Below, in pieces: positions 1 to 8,533 of a DNA stretch of 64,000 bases. The position numbers and the translations under genes were made by a program. Source of the stretch: Symplocastrum torsivum CPER-KK1 (GTDB taxonomy: Bacteria > Cyanobacteriota > Cyanobacteriia > Cyanobacteriales > Coleofasciculaceae); assembly GCA_019358875.1 (NCBI GenBank), contig JAHHIF010000019.1, positions 1-64,000 of the forward strand. Direction: 5' to 3'. The notes below the pieces were generated by a model. It ran no database searches. It saw only the letters and a list, made by a program, of their open reading frames with translations, and had not been told where the DNA came from. Each line of letters opens with the position of its first letter. Position 1 is the stretch's first letter.

Positions 1-211
1 TGGGTCAATTATTAATCCCAGTTATGATTGGAGGAATTATCAGCAACAAGAGCTTATTATTCCTTGAGCCTTAAATAACTAATTAATCCATCGGTTGTTT
101 TCCTCTGACTTATTCAGCAAGCCCTAAATAAACCTACTTTGTGTACAAAGTTTCCTGACTGCTACCAATAATCGCTGTCAAAAGGAAAGGAGAGTGTGAT
201 GGAGCGATAGA
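1..211. other. Left edge, no firm gene
   Basis: The first ~75 bases could hold the last codons of a plus-strand gene cut by the window edge: two frames stay open until stops near base 65-75, but the tails are too short to identify or choose between. The rest is AT-rich spacer. A purine-rich stretch at 181-194 (aaaggaaaggagag) lies 17-30 bases before the ATG at 212 and may contribute to its ribosome binding. Confidence 0.3.
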
Positions 212-1300
212 ATGAGCGATCCTTGTTTGCTGGCAGCAAGTTTATTAACAGCAGGGCCAATAACAGTCCCACCGCCGATAACGCTTCCTCCAAATTTGCT
301 AGATAATCTCTCAGCCTTGTTTGCCTCAAGCACAACTCAGACATTGCAGGCTGTTGCTGCTCAAAAAGTTGTCCCAATTGTAGAAGTAAACTCTCCTGAA
401 TTCAGCCAGTCACTACCAAGCCCAGCCATACTTAGAACAAGCGCTACCTCACAACCTGTCACGGCTGAAGCGGCGACAACACTGGTAAGCAATCAGCAAG
501 CTGTATCAACACCTCAATCAATGATTACTCCAACCTCTGGGAGTCAACTCTATCTGCAACGAGTAGCGGCACTGAAAGCCGGGAAGCTTTATACTCGCTT
601 GCCTTCTAATAGCTTTGAGTCTTTGTGGGCAAAGGGGACAAGTACAGGGACACCACTACAACAACCCACTCATGAACAGTGGAAACTGCTACTAGAACAG
701 GAAGCTAAAGCTGTTGCCAAAGGGCAGGGTTCCAACCGTCTCGCAATTTTGGTGGGAGATTCGCTCTCGATGTGGTTTCCCTCACAGTCGCTGCCTTACG
801 GTCAACTATGGCTCAATCAAGGTATCTCTGGCGAGAATTCTGGGCAAATCCTGAAGCGATTATCTGCCTTTGCTAAAACTCGTCCTAATACAATTTATGT
901 GATGGCTGGGACTAATGATTTGCGTCAAGGTGCTAGCGATCGCGTAATTCTTGATAACATACGTCAGATTGTCCGTCGCTTACGCTCGAATCACCCGCAA
1001 GCCCAAGTCGTTGTACAGTCCATTCTTCCTACACGCTTAAGCGCTATTCCAAATCAGCGAATTTATAACCTGAATCAACAAATCGCTGCAATTGCTCAAC
1101 AAGAAGGTACAGGCTTTCTTAATCTCTACAGCTTGTTTGCCGATGAGCAAGGTCAGTTACAACAGGATTTAACAACAGATGGCATCCATTTGAGCCATAG
1201 TGGTTATCAGGTTTGGCAAGAGGCGCTAAACTATGCAGACTCTGTGATGGTTGCAAATCGGAATGGTGGTAGTGCTCAAGGATTGGGGACTAGTGACTAG
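212..1300 (+). CDS. SGNH/GDSL-family hydrolase
   Basis: Predicted serine esterase/lipase or acyl-carbohydrate hydrolase of the SGNH fold, 362 aa. The catalytic half is residues ~175-345: block I LVGDSLSMW (nucleophile Ser184), the Gly in NQGISG, block III AGTNDLR, and block V DGIHLS with Asp323 and His326. Residues ~1-170 are a low-complexity Pro/Ser/Thr/Gln-rich region with a mildly hydrophobic N-terminus but no clear signal peptide. An in-frame TGA at 197-199 limits the start to this ATG or a later one. The substrate cannot be told from sequence. SGNH proteins of this type in cyanobacteria are often linked to cell-envelope or polysaccharide acyl groups, which is inference here. No operon partner is visible on this strand. 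Confidence 0.85.
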   Translation: MSDPCLLAASLLTAGPITVPPPITLPPNLLDNLSALFASSTTQTLQAVAAQKVVPIVEVNSPEFSQSLPSPAILRTSATSQPVTAEAATTLVSNQQAVSTPQSMITPTSGSQLYLQRVAALKAGKLYTRLPSNSFESLWAKGTSTGTPLQQPTHEQWKLLLEQEAKAVAKGQGSNRLAILVGDSLSMWFPSQSLPYGQLWLNQGISGENSGQILKRLSAFAKTRPNTIYVMAGTNDLRQGASDRVILDNIRQIVRRLRSNHPQAQVVVQSILPTRLSAIPNQRIYNLNQQIAAIAQQEGTGFLNLYSLFADEQGQLQQDLTTDGIHLSHSGYQVWQEALNYADSVMVANRNGGSAQGLGTSD

Positions 1301-1348
1301 GACTCATGCAGATTCTTCCCAATCTCTAATCCCTAATCTCTAGTTTCC

Positions 1349-1603
1349 CTAGATGGCTTGCCGTGAGACAAGCTTTTCAATCGTTGCTTGGGTTTGCTCC
1401 AATAGCTGCTCTCGGCTATCTGCCGCTTTGGTGAGGGTAGGAACTAAGTTACGGGCTTGTAACGCCATGTGAAGCTGAAGCTGCGCCACGTACTCACTGA
1501 TATCTTCACGGAAGAAATTATTTGGGGCTTGAGCAGAATGCAAATCCAAGGTGTCCTCCTTTGCGAACTCTACGGTGTCATCAACACTCATAGAAGTTAT
1601 CAC
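1349..1603 (-). CDS. Small hypothetical protein (84 aa)
   Basis: I do not recognise this family. The product is a short, mostly helical, acidic and amphipathic protein with a Gln/Leu-rich middle (around LQLHMALQARN) and no membrane segment. The first possible start is GTG at 1603. An ATG four codons on (1591) is equally plausible, and neither has a clear Shine-Dalgarno. It converges with the SGNH hydrolase across a 48-base gap. The natural-looking composition and the lack of a better gene here favour it over the overlapping plus-strand 70-aa frame at 1469-1681. Confidence 0.5.
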   Translation of the reverse strand: MITSMSVDDTVEFAKEDTLDLHSAQAPNNFFREDISEYVAQLQLHMALQARNLVPTLTKAADSREQLLEQTQATIEKLVSRQAI

Positions 1604-1729
1604 GCTATCTCATGGTACTTATGGCTTTGCAATGAAGTTAAACATTTTTGGAGGATAGTGTTAAGAAGCGTAAACTTTTGAAACTGACTTAAGCGAAAAG
1701 TAATCGTTCGTAGAAAAACCCTGCTTGGG

Positions 1730-1845
1730 TGGCTTTCCCCCAACCCCAGAGGAGACCCCGATGCCCCCAAACCCCCTCCTCACTCTCATCTCCGGTGGGG
1801 GACGGAGTGCCTCCCCACACCCCCTGCACAAGGGTTGATCGAGAG
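1730..1845. repeat. C/G-homopolymer-rich intergenic element
   Basis: A strongly strand-biased stretch of C-runs (ccccc, cccccc) with short G-runs, unlike the AT-rich spacer around it. It resembles the degenerate 'ccccaacccc' interspersed sequences common between genes of filamentous cyanobacteria. It has no coding potential, and short G-run/C-run pairs could form weak hairpins. Confidence 0.35.
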
Positions 1846-1905
1846 GTAGCAGAGGTTAAATTCATTTTTTAAGTCAGTGACATTCAACTTAAGCCACAAA
1901 AACCA

Positions 1906-1935
1906 ATAGCCTTGGACTCTTGAGTCCAAGGCTAT
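1906..1935 (-). terminator. Perfect hairpin terminator
   Basis: A 14-bp perfect inverted repeat (1906-1919 against 1922-1935) with only two central bases, so about 13 bp would pair around a 4-base loop. Read on the minus strand it lies 38 bases after the stop of the 1974-2393 gene and is followed by TGGTTTTTG, so it probably terminates that transcript. Confidence 0.75.
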
Positions 1936-1973
1936 CTGTGAGCCTGTATGAATTGCAATAGGTTTATTGTCGA

Positions 1974-2393
1974 TTAGGACGCCGCGTCTTTTACAGCTCG
2001 CTTGGCACCTTCGACTGCTCCCCCAACTCTCTCTTGAACCTTATCTACAGCGTTTTTCTTGTCCATGTCATTGGGGTCGCCACCAAAGAATCCTTGGCGA
2101 GCATTCAGGTCAAGTGTTTCTGGAATGTTCTCGCCAAGTTCTTTAATGTTCTCTAATCCTGTATCACCAATTGGTCTATCTGGACGGTCGCCGAGGTCTT
2201 CAGCTCTCTCTTGAATCCTTTTGATGGTAGCTTTGTCTACTGTATAAGAATCTGCCTCAGCAATCAATGTTCCAGCTTGTACAGAGCTACTGTAGCTGAA
2301 AGCAGGAATGACGAAAAAGGCGATCGTTGCTAGGAAGACAGTGATTATCTGACCTAGCTTGATACTTTGAAACCAAGAAATTACTCGACTCAT
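1974..2393 (-). CDS. Small exported protein, function unknown
   Basis: A 139-aa protein with an N-terminal export signal: positive start (MSRVISWFQSIKLGQ), hydrophobic core at ~16-36 and an Ala-X-Ala-type cleavage site (SVQA-G) near residue 41. The mature part is small, charged and helical, rich in Asp/Arg/Lys (EDLGDRPDRP, VQERVGGAVEGAKRAVKD), with the Gly-Ala/Lys heptad-like tail seen in stress- or cold-induced small exported proteins of cyanobacteria; that resemblance is weak. The gene stands alone, with a strong hairpin terminator after its stop and a 500-bp spacer upstream. Probably periplasmic or lumenal. Confidence 0.7.
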   Translation of the reverse strand: MSRVISWFQSIKLGQIITVFLATIAFFVIPAFSYSSSVQAGTLIAEADSYTVDKATIKRIQERAEDLGDRPDRPIGDTGLENIKELGENIPETLDLNARQGFFGGDPNDMDKKNAVDKVQERVGGAVEGAKRAVKDAAS

Positions 2394-2896
2394 ATCAATT
2401 CTCCATTGCTTATTTTTGGTGTCAAAGACAATTAAAACTAACTGTCTTTTTCGGTACTTAAAAAGTTTTTTTAAATGACTCTCAGCGTTTTGCTAACGCT
2501 AGCTTCGATTTTCTGGCTTTTTTAAGTAACTCTGTGAATAGTAAAAAAATATTAAGTAACATGACATCTTCCTTGAGGTGGGTTCTGATTTGAAGGGAGA
2601 TTGCCTTAAGGATTGAGGAAGCGATCGCAGCCTGTGAAACCAGAGAAGGGACATCTCTTTCCTTATTAATGCAGTTGCCCTTGTAGTAAGGGCTAATTAG
2701 AGTTTTGCAATTGAAATTGAAATCTAAAATGAACTCTTGTTAGAGAAGGCACCGAAGGCGTTACTGCATCGCCAGAAAATAGAGACTAGAGCACCAGTAA
2801 GACCGACTTTCCCAGCGTTTCACAAGACAGCGATACGGTGATTCTGCTAGTTGAGGAGGTAGAAGGCGATCGCGCTTCCGGAGTTCAGGAAAATGC
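2394..2896. other. Intergenic region, mostly featureless
   Basis: A 503-bp spacer upstream of the small exported protein and downstream of the ABC permease gene, which reads away from it. It is AT-rich near 2400-2560 (likely promoter region of the minus-strand gene) and contains two HIP1 sites. A stretch at ~2795-2880 reads like coding sequence in one frame (ending VILLVEEVEGDRASG) but lacks a start and runs into the neighbouring gene, so I treat it as a possible gene relic only. Confidence 0.4.
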
Positions 2897-3544
2897 TTAT
2901 GCTCTAGCCGCAGGAGGCTCTAGAGAACGTTGTATTGCACTCAAACCTACCTCAGCAACCAGTGCAAATACGGCAACAGGAATTGCCCCAACGAGAAGGA
3001 TGGCATTGTCGTAGAGCGAAAAGCCAAGCACAATAAAGCTACCTAACCCTCCTGCACCAATAAAAGCGGCGAGTGTAGCGCTGGCAATGACTTCCACTGT
3101 CGCTGTTTTGATACCAGCAATGATTACAGGTAAGGCTAGGGGAATCTCCACCTGTTGCAAGACTTGCTGGGGTGACATTCCCATCCCATTCGCTGCCTCT
3201 CGGATCGCTGGATCGATATTGCGAAAGGCAACATCAGTGCTAATGAGAATTGGGGGCATCACTAGCAGCGTAAGAGCGATCGCAGCAGACGTGAATGTTA
3301 GACCAAAATAAGGAATCGCGACAAATAAAATTGCCAAGCTGGGAATAACCCGCAAAGCATTAAAGCTATTAATTAATACTGTAGAGGCTGTACGCGATCG
3401 CGAACTGAGAAGCCCTAATGGTAAACCTAGCCCCAACCCAATCGCAAGCGGTACCACCACTAATAGCAAATGCTGCCACAATGCCTCAGCCAGTTTATCG
3501 GAATTGCTAGCCGCATACTCCAGCGCTTTCGCGAATACATCCAT
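2897..3544 (-). CDS. Osmoprotectant-type ABC transporter permease
   Basis: A 215-aa integral inner-membrane subunit of the OpuBB/OpuCB/YehW-type (glycine betaine, choline or carnitine) family. It has five or six hydrophobic segments and the cytoplasmic EAA loop that contacts the ATPase, EAANGMGMSPQQVLQQVEIPLALP at ~117-140. Family members are usually 205-230 aa, so it looks complete. Some relatives carry a fused C-terminal substrate-binding domain; this one ends soon after the last membrane segment. No ATPase or binding-protein gene lies within 3 kb either side, so its partners must be encoded elsewhere. Substrate is inferred from family only. Confidence 0.85.
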   Translation of the reverse strand: MDVFAKALEYAASNSDKLAEALWQHLLLVVVPLAIGLGLGLPLGLLSSRSRTASTVLINSFNALRVIPSLAILFVAIPYFGLTFTSAAIALTLLVMPPILISTDVAFRNIDPAIREAANGMGMSPQQVLQQVEIPLALPVIIAGIKTATVEVIASATLAAFIGAGGLGSFIVLGFSLYDNAILLVGAIPVAVFALVAEVGLSAIQRSLEPPAARA

Positions 3545-3573
3545 AGGTGCGTAGTGTTTGCGAATAATGGTAA

Positions 3574-3626
3574 GCCTTCAGCGATCAGCAGTCAGCCTTC
3601 AGCTCTTGAATCTATGAGCCTTCAGC
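3574..3626. repeat. Short direct repeats, gccttcagc x3
   Basis: Three copies of the 9-mer gccttcagc begin at 3574, 3595 and 3618, about 21-23 bp apart, in the spacer between the permease and caspase genes. A related phrase near 3771 (gctgaaagctgaccgct) recurs with one change near 49248. This looks like cyanobacterial intergenic simple-repeat drift, not a defined element. Confidence 0.5.
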
Positions 3627-3789
3627 TATGAATGAAGCAGTAACAGCAGTAAACTGTGTTGAACCTCATTCACATCTCTAACAAGAGTTTATCGTGGCAA
3701 TTAGCCTAAATTTATTGCTACTAGCTGATAAAAACCTATCAAGGCTGGCTGCTGCTGGTTCAACTGACAGCTGAAAGCTGACCGCTATC

Positions 3790-5412
3790 TTACAACCCAC
3801 AATTCTCTACACGATCAAAAAGACCACTACCGAAGAAGCCTCCAGCGACAAACCCACTCACAAATACCCATCCCGGCAAATGACCTTCGGGTGCATCGAG
3901 TGTAAAAATCAAATTTTTATAGCCAACCCAGGAGTCTTGTAGACGCCACCCAACCTTGTCCCCAAAATATTTCCAGGTTTCTACATCAGCATTCTGAGTC
4001 GTCTCCTCAATAGTCTGCCAAATACGCTTTTGGGTACTAAAGCCAAAGCGTCCGTTGCTGTACTTTACCCATAGTTGGTCAATAGTACGCAGATCTTGAC
4101 AAGGGAAGGATTGCATATCTTCTTCTCGCAACCAGCCTTCGTCTTCACGACCGGATGCCTTGAGCATTGCCGCTTCCGTTTCTCGGTCAGCCTTCTGCCA
4201 TTTTCCTAGAGCAAGTAGATCACGTAGTCGTGTGTAGTCTACTTCCCGCTCAGAATCAAGGTTATCCGTTAGATTTTTTAACTGATTATCAAGATCGACA
4301 CGCGCCAACTCAGTGACGTTTGAGTCTTGAGCAGGAAGGTAGCTTACCAGAGCATTGAACCGCATTTCAATCGGCGCCACATCTTCATTCCTAAGACTCA
4401 AAACTTGCTGTAAGTCCTTCAACTCATTGCGGGTGTAGTCACTTAGTGGGTTTTCATGCTGAATTGCCTCGATTAGCGCCTGCTCATACTCGTGCAATTT
4501 TTTCTTGTACTCTCGGTAAGGCTTGATAACTTCCGCTTCAATGATCGATGCTTCCTCAGGTGAGAGTCCAAAGCTTTCTCGTCTTGCATTCAAGATTCTA
4601 CGACCCACTGGAGAAATTCTTCCAGCATGGACATAACGCTCCACTTCTTTGCGATACTTCAGCTTGGGGTCGCCCGTGGAGACTTTGGCAATGATGATTT
4701 TGTACCCTTCCTTAACGGTATAGATTTCTGGTTTCATTGCTGGAGCCGCTTTCTGAACTTTAATGTTCGCGTACTCATGCAGCTCATCCACTGAAATTAC
4801 ATCATCTTCATCTAAATCTGCTGCTCCTGTCTCAATCCCCTCAACTAAGTAACGGGTGTAAATTGAGAGGTCTGAGCCTTGTTGCTCAAACGAGTATTGA
4901 GTAGATGTTGAAGAGGTAAGGACAACTCGTCCCTCACCACCCAGTTGTCTTTTCACATCGACTGAACTGTCATCCTTGGCAACCAAGCCTTCAGCAAACG
5001 CACCACTAAAGCAACAGTCGAGAATCACTACCTGTCGATTCGCACGGCTATCAGCCATTATCTCTTGGACAAACCTCGCTGCGATCGCACTTGACCGAAC
5101 TAATCCTCCCCACTCATTTTTGCGAGTAGCGCGACTTGCCAAGTAGAGGTTGCCATTTTCATCCTTAACACCGTGACCAGAGAAAAACAGCAATAAGAGG
5201 TCATCCCGTCTACGACCTCCAAACAAATGCTCGATTGCTGTCCCCATCTCCTGCGGTTCAGGATCGAGAAGCGGGGAGACTTCATCAAAATCGCCCAGAT
5301 CTGGATGCAGCAAAACACGCTGCATTTCTTCCACATCTTTTACAGCAGCAGGAAGTTGGTTGAAACCCGCTCCATACTGGCTGACACCAATCAGCAGTGC
5401 CAATTTAGCCAT
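3790..5412 (-). CDS. Caspase-like protease fused to GUN4 domain
   Basis: A 540-aa predicted cytoplasmic protein. Residues ~1-235 are a caspase/metacaspase (peptidase C14) domain: first strand LALLIGVSQYG, catalytic His80 in FFSGHG, and catalytic Cys134 in ILDCCFSG. Residues ~255-330 are a charged helical segment (SPVGRRILNARRESFGLSPEEA) of a kind seen as a linker in cyanobacterial signalling proteins. Residues ~391-540 match GUN4, the tetrapyrrole-binding activator of Mg-chelatase: ALGKWQKADRETEAAML, FPCQDLRTIDQLW, GRFGFSTQKRIW, LDAPEGHLP. Both catalytic residues are present, so protease activity is plausible. The gene starts 11 bases after the stop of the small upstream gene, so the two are co-transcribed. 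I infer a protease gated by tetrapyrrole or photosynthetic stress signals; target unknown. Confidence 0.9.
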   Translation of the reverse strand: MAKLALLIGVSQYGAGFNQLPAAVKDVEEMQRVLLHPDLGDFDEVSPLLDPEPQEMGTAIEHLFGGRRRDDLLLLFFSGHGVKDENGNLYLASRATRKNEWGGLVRSSAIAARFVQEIMADSRANRQVVILDCCFSGAFAEGLVAKDDSSVDVKRQLGGEGRVVLTSSTSTQYSFEQQGSDLSIYTRYLVEGIETGAADLDEDDVISVDELHEYANIKVQKAAPAMKPEIYTVKEGYKIIIAKVSTGDPKLKYRKEVERYVHAGRISPVGRRILNARRESFGLSPEEASIIEAEVIKPYREYKKKLHEYEQALIEAIQHENPLSDYTRNELKDLQQVLSLRNEDVAPIEMRFNALVSYLPAQDSNVTELARVDLDNQLKNLTDNLDSEREVDYTRLRDLLALGKWQKADRETEAAMLKASGREDEGWLREEDMQSFPCQDLRTIDQLWVKYSNGRFGFSTQKRIWQTIEETTQNADVETWKYFGDKVGWRLQDSWVGYKNLIFTLDAPEGHLPGWVFVSGFVAGGFFGSGLFDRVENCGL

Positions 5413-5423
5413 CTACAACTGTC

Positions 5424-5849
5424 CTAATTTGATGCTAAAAAATCCTTGGCTGCCTCAACAGCGGCAGCTAACTCTTGCTGAGAGTAAGCTGTAATCTCTA
5501 GTTTTCTACCATTGTCTTCTACTTTTAGCTCAATCGGCTTCCCAGACAGCCGTTCCCAGATAAAGTCCAGTAGTGCCTTGATATTTTTGGCATTGACTTC
5601 AGCCGTGAGCAATCCAACTAAAAATGCTGCATCTAGCGGCTTGCTGCCTGCGGGTGGGTTTGGATCGGGTACACGCTGGACTTGCTCGACTTCATCCAAT
5701 TCACGCATTTGTTGAAAAAGTCGCTGAGTGAGTGCTTCCAGTTCTTCAGGATTGTTTGCAGGAACAGAATTACTCAAATCAAGCCTGACATCTAATTCAG
5801 CAGAACCTTTCGGAGCGATCGTTACTTGAACGTTGGATGTACTCGCCAT
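5424..5849 (-). CDS. EACC1-like constant component (probable)
   Basis: A small alpha/beta protein, ~141 aa from the ATG at 5849, which has a purine-rich AAGGTGGGGA just upstream; a GTG at 5909 would add 20 residues without such a site. Its layout fits the effector-associated constant component family (EACC1) that accompanies caspase, trypsin or TIR effectors in predicted bacterial conflict systems. It has an N-terminal strand (VQVTIAPKG), a helix with LxxLxxRLFQQM, a Pro/Gly turn (PNPPAGSKPLD), a helix pair ending FIWERLSGK, and two final strands (IELKVEDNGRKLEI). The recognition is by pattern only, without an alignment. It is the first gene of the pair with the caspase-GUN4 gene and would be its regulator or adaptor. 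Confidence 0.6.
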   Translation of the reverse strand: MASTSNVQVTIAPKGSAELDVRLDLSNSVPANNPEELEALTQRLFQQMRELDEVEQVQRVPDPNPPAGSKPLDAAFLVGLLTAEVNAKNIKALLDFIWERLSGKPIELKVEDNGRKLEITAYSQQELAAAVEAAKDFLASN

Positions 5850-6085
5850 TCCCCACCTTTTATCCTGGCTATTATTCACTACAAGCCTAGCGAAATCTTG
5901 GCTGCTCACAAACGGCGTTGTGGAATATGAAGTGTCGCTTTTTGGGTAGAGGCGTTGGCAAAAATCGCGATCGCATTCCTTGCTTCTTCAAGCCTGACAG
6001 CCTATCAAGTTAAAACTGTCCTTACACAGACTTGATTCCAATAGATACATTTCTCTCCCCCCGCTTCCCCAAACCACGATGAGTA

Positions 6086-8092
6086 TTACTTCGGCATCTG
6101 CCAAACTTTAATCGTATTGTCAGCACTAGCACTCACTAACTTCTTGCCATCCGGACTAATCGCCAAGGAATTTACTGAACTCGAATGACCCATGAAGGTA
6201 TAGATTTCTTTTCCTGTAGCGAAATCCCAAATTTTAATCATATTGTCAGCACTAGCACTCACTAACTTCTTGCCATCTGGACTAATAGCAAGGGGTCTAA
6301 CTGAGCTAGAATGCCCGCTGAGAGTACGAACTTCTTTCCCAGTAGTAAAATCCCAGATTTTGACCGTATTGTCAGCACTGGAACTGACTAATTTATGACC
6401 ATCTGGACTAATCGTTAGCCAATTAACCGAGCCTAAATGTCCAGTGAGAGTGTAGAGTTCTTTGCCTGTCGCAAAATCCCAAACTTTGATGGTATTGTCA
6501 GCACTAGCACTCGCTAAGCGTTGACCATCTGGGCTAATAACAACGTAATTAACATAGCTAGAATGTCCAGTCAGGGTGCGAAGTTCTTTTCCCGTGGTAA
6601 AGTCCCAAATTTTAATTGTCTTATCCGCACTAGCACTCGCTAATCGTTGACCATCTGGGCTAATAACAACGTAATTAACATAGCTAGAATGTCCAGTCAG
6701 GGTGCGAAGTTCTTTTCCCGTGGTAAAGTTCCAGATTTTTAGGGTCTGGTTAGTGCCACCAGTAACAATAGTTTCCCAATCCGGACTAATTGCAAAGTAA
6801 TTAATTGGTATCGAGTATTCGAGAATAGTTCGGATTTCTTTTCCACTAATGAAATCCCAAACCTTAATCTTCTTATCCGCGCTACTACTCACTAATGCCT
6901 TGCCATCAGCACTGATTAGGAGGTAATTAACATAGCTAGAATGCCCATCAATAGTGGTAACGAGAGAGAGCGCCTTAGGATTATAGTTTTGGTAAACTTG
7001 CCAAGTTCCGTATCCTCCTAAGCCGACAGAGAGACCAACTACCCATCCAAGAAGCCATTTTCCTGGGAATTTGATAAACTTGTTAGGATTTTCTCTACTT
7101 TTTGAAGGCAAGTTATCTACAGATGCTTGACTTGTAGTAGTTTCACCTAGGTTAGTTGCGATCTGAGGCTGAGATAATTCTTGAGAAATATTAGCTAATT
7201 CCTGTAAAATTTCTTGTGTATTTTTCGGTCGAGCCGCTGCTGCCGGAGCCATGAGCTTATCAATAAAATCGGCTAATCGTTGCGAGACATCCAGCGCATA
7301 TTTTCGCCAATTAAATTTACCTGTTAAAGGGTCATAAATCATTTGATCTATTGCTTCTTTGCCTGTGAGCAAATAGACAAAAGTACGTCCTAATGCATAG
7401 AAATCTGATTGCGGTACAGCATGACCCATTTCTTGTTCTGGAGGTGTGTAGCCAGCAGAACTAATTTTCGTGACATTACCAGAACCTCCAACATCAGCTA
7501 GGTAAGTAGCTGTCAATTCTCTAGCGGTACCAAAGTCAATAAGTACCAGTTGCCCAGAGGAGCGGAGCATGATGTTCGTTGGTTTAATATCACGATGGAA
7601 GTAATTTTTTTGATGAACGAGATGCAGAATCTGTGCTATTTGTTTAAGCCAGTTAAGCGCTTGCTTCTCGGTAATTGGATGATTGCCTTGCTGTTTCATC
7701 CACTGCCTTAAGTCAGGGCCATCAATTTTTTCCATGATGATGCAGTGTACCGGCTCATCATGATTTCTGGGCATAAACTGGAAGTACCCATCTGGCTCGA
7801 CTCTAGGGATACCAGGATGATTGAGCTGGCTTAATACGGCTGCCTCTTGCTGGAATAGCTCGATAACTCTGGGGTTATCGTTATGCTTTGGTTTGAGGAC
7901 TTTGAGGATTTTGGGAATTGCGCCATTATAGGCTTCATAAACTTTGCCAAAGCCACTGTTGTCACTCAAAAGACGCATGACTTGATAGCGCCCTTGCAGT
8001 AATAAGTCTGACCCACAGTTGCGACAAACGCGATTGTTAAGGTTGCCTGGGTCATTAGGCTGAGGACATCTAGGATTGATACAGTAGCTCAT
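6086..8092 (-). CDS. Zn-ribbon Ser/Thr kinase with WD40 repeats
   Basis: A 668-aa membrane-anchored signalling protein of the cyanobacterial type. Residues 4-26 form a small zinc ribbon (Cys4, Cys9, Cys23, Cys26). Residues ~34-300 are a Hanks-type kinase, with VLK for the ATP-binding Lys, catalytic loop HRDIKPTN and Mg-binding DFG. A single membrane segment lies at about 350-367 (LLGWVVGLSVGLGGYG). Seven WD40 repeats fill ~375-668, enough for one closed propeller; the last ends WQMPK at the stop. The kinase would be cytoplasmic and the propeller on the other face of the membrane. It lies 236 bases upstream of the constant-component ATG on the same strand, so co-transcription with the caspase pair is possible but unproven. 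Confidence 0.9.
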   Translation of the reverse strand: MSYCINPRCPQPNDPGNLNNRVCRNCGSDLLLQGRYQVMRLLSDNSGFGKVYEAYNGAIPKILKVLKPKHNDNPRVIELFQQEAAVLSQLNHPGIPRVEPDGYFQFMPRNHDEPVHCIIMEKIDGPDLRQWMKQQGNHPITEKQALNWLKQIAQILHLVHQKNYFHRDIKPTNIMLRSSGQLVLIDFGTARELTATYLADVGGSGNVTKISSAGYTPPEQEMGHAVPQSDFYALGRTFVYLLTGKEAIDQMIYDPLTGKFNWRKYALDVSQRLADFIDKLMAPAAAARPKNTQEILQELANISQELSQPQIATNLGETTTSQASVDNLPSKSRENPNKFIKFPGKWLLGWVVGLSVGLGGYGTWQVYQNYNPKALSLVTTIDGHSSYVNYLLISADGKALVSSSADKKIKVWDFISGKEIRTILEYSIPINYFAISPDWETIVTGGTNQTLKIWNFTTGKELRTLTGHSSYVNYVVISPDGQRLASASADKTIKIWDFTTGKELRTLTGHSSYVNYVVISPDGQRLASASADNTIKVWDFATGKELYTLTGHLGSVNWLTISPDGHKLVSSSADNTVKIWDFTTGKEVRTLSGHSSSVRPLAISPDGKKLVSASADNMIKIWDFATGKEIYTFMGHSSSVNSLAISPDGKKLVSASADNTIKVWQMPK
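6520..6728 (-). repeat. Tandem 126-bp WD40 unit duplication
   Basis: Inside the WD40 region, 83 bases at 6520-6602 recur without visible change at 6646-6728, a period of exactly 126 bp (42 codons, one WD repeat). The other WD units differ much more, so these two blades arose by recent duplication or gene conversion. Confidence 0.85.
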
Positions 8093-8533
8093 GGCTACTA
8101 CCCTACAGGTAATGGTTGTATCCCAATAGTAAGATGGGGTTTGCTAATCATCTACGGTAGGAAATATTACAAATTTTGAGGCTTTGCGTCTTCAGAGATT
8201 TTCGCCTAACTCAGTGGGTAGGCTCTAATTAACATAACTTCCCGTTCTGAAGCCTAGGGACGGGTGACTAGTGCAGCACGGCGGAAATAACTATCCAGTT
8301 AAAAAAGTTTGAAAAGCTTACTGTGCAAGCTTTCTTCCCTTCTGCCCTGGAGCCTCCTATCTTCTGCCTTCTTGCACTAGTTACTGAGCAAACGTTCTAG
8401 TCCCTAATCCTTAATCCCTATTTTCAACATAGGTTTGTCTAATCATAAAGGTTGAACAAACTGCACTAAAATTCATGTTGAAACTGTTAATCTGTAAAGA
8501 ACCATTTCAAAAAGCTTAACTGAGTAAAGATTT
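8093..8533. other. Divergent promoter spacer with simple repeats
   Basis: A 441-bp spacer between the minus-strand kinase and the plus-strand HAD gene, so it must hold both promoters. It contains Pro/Leu-like low-complexity phrases (cttctgccctgg, cttctgccttcttg) and ctagtccctaatccttaatccc at ~8397, members of the intergenic simple-repeat family also seen at 1326, 9357, 9976 and 23631. No ORF or strong hairpin was seen. Confidence 0.5.

Noticed and set aside
1469..1681. 70-codon plus-strand frame overlapping the small minus-strand gene
   Set aside because: Random-like composition with many Trp/Cys and no ribosome-binding site; the opposite 84-aa frame is better.
2795..2990. Coding-like plus-strand frame (VILLVEEVEGDRASG) next to the permease
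   Set aside because: No start, immediately preceded by a stop, and it enters the antisense of the permease gene; too short to name as a pseudogene.
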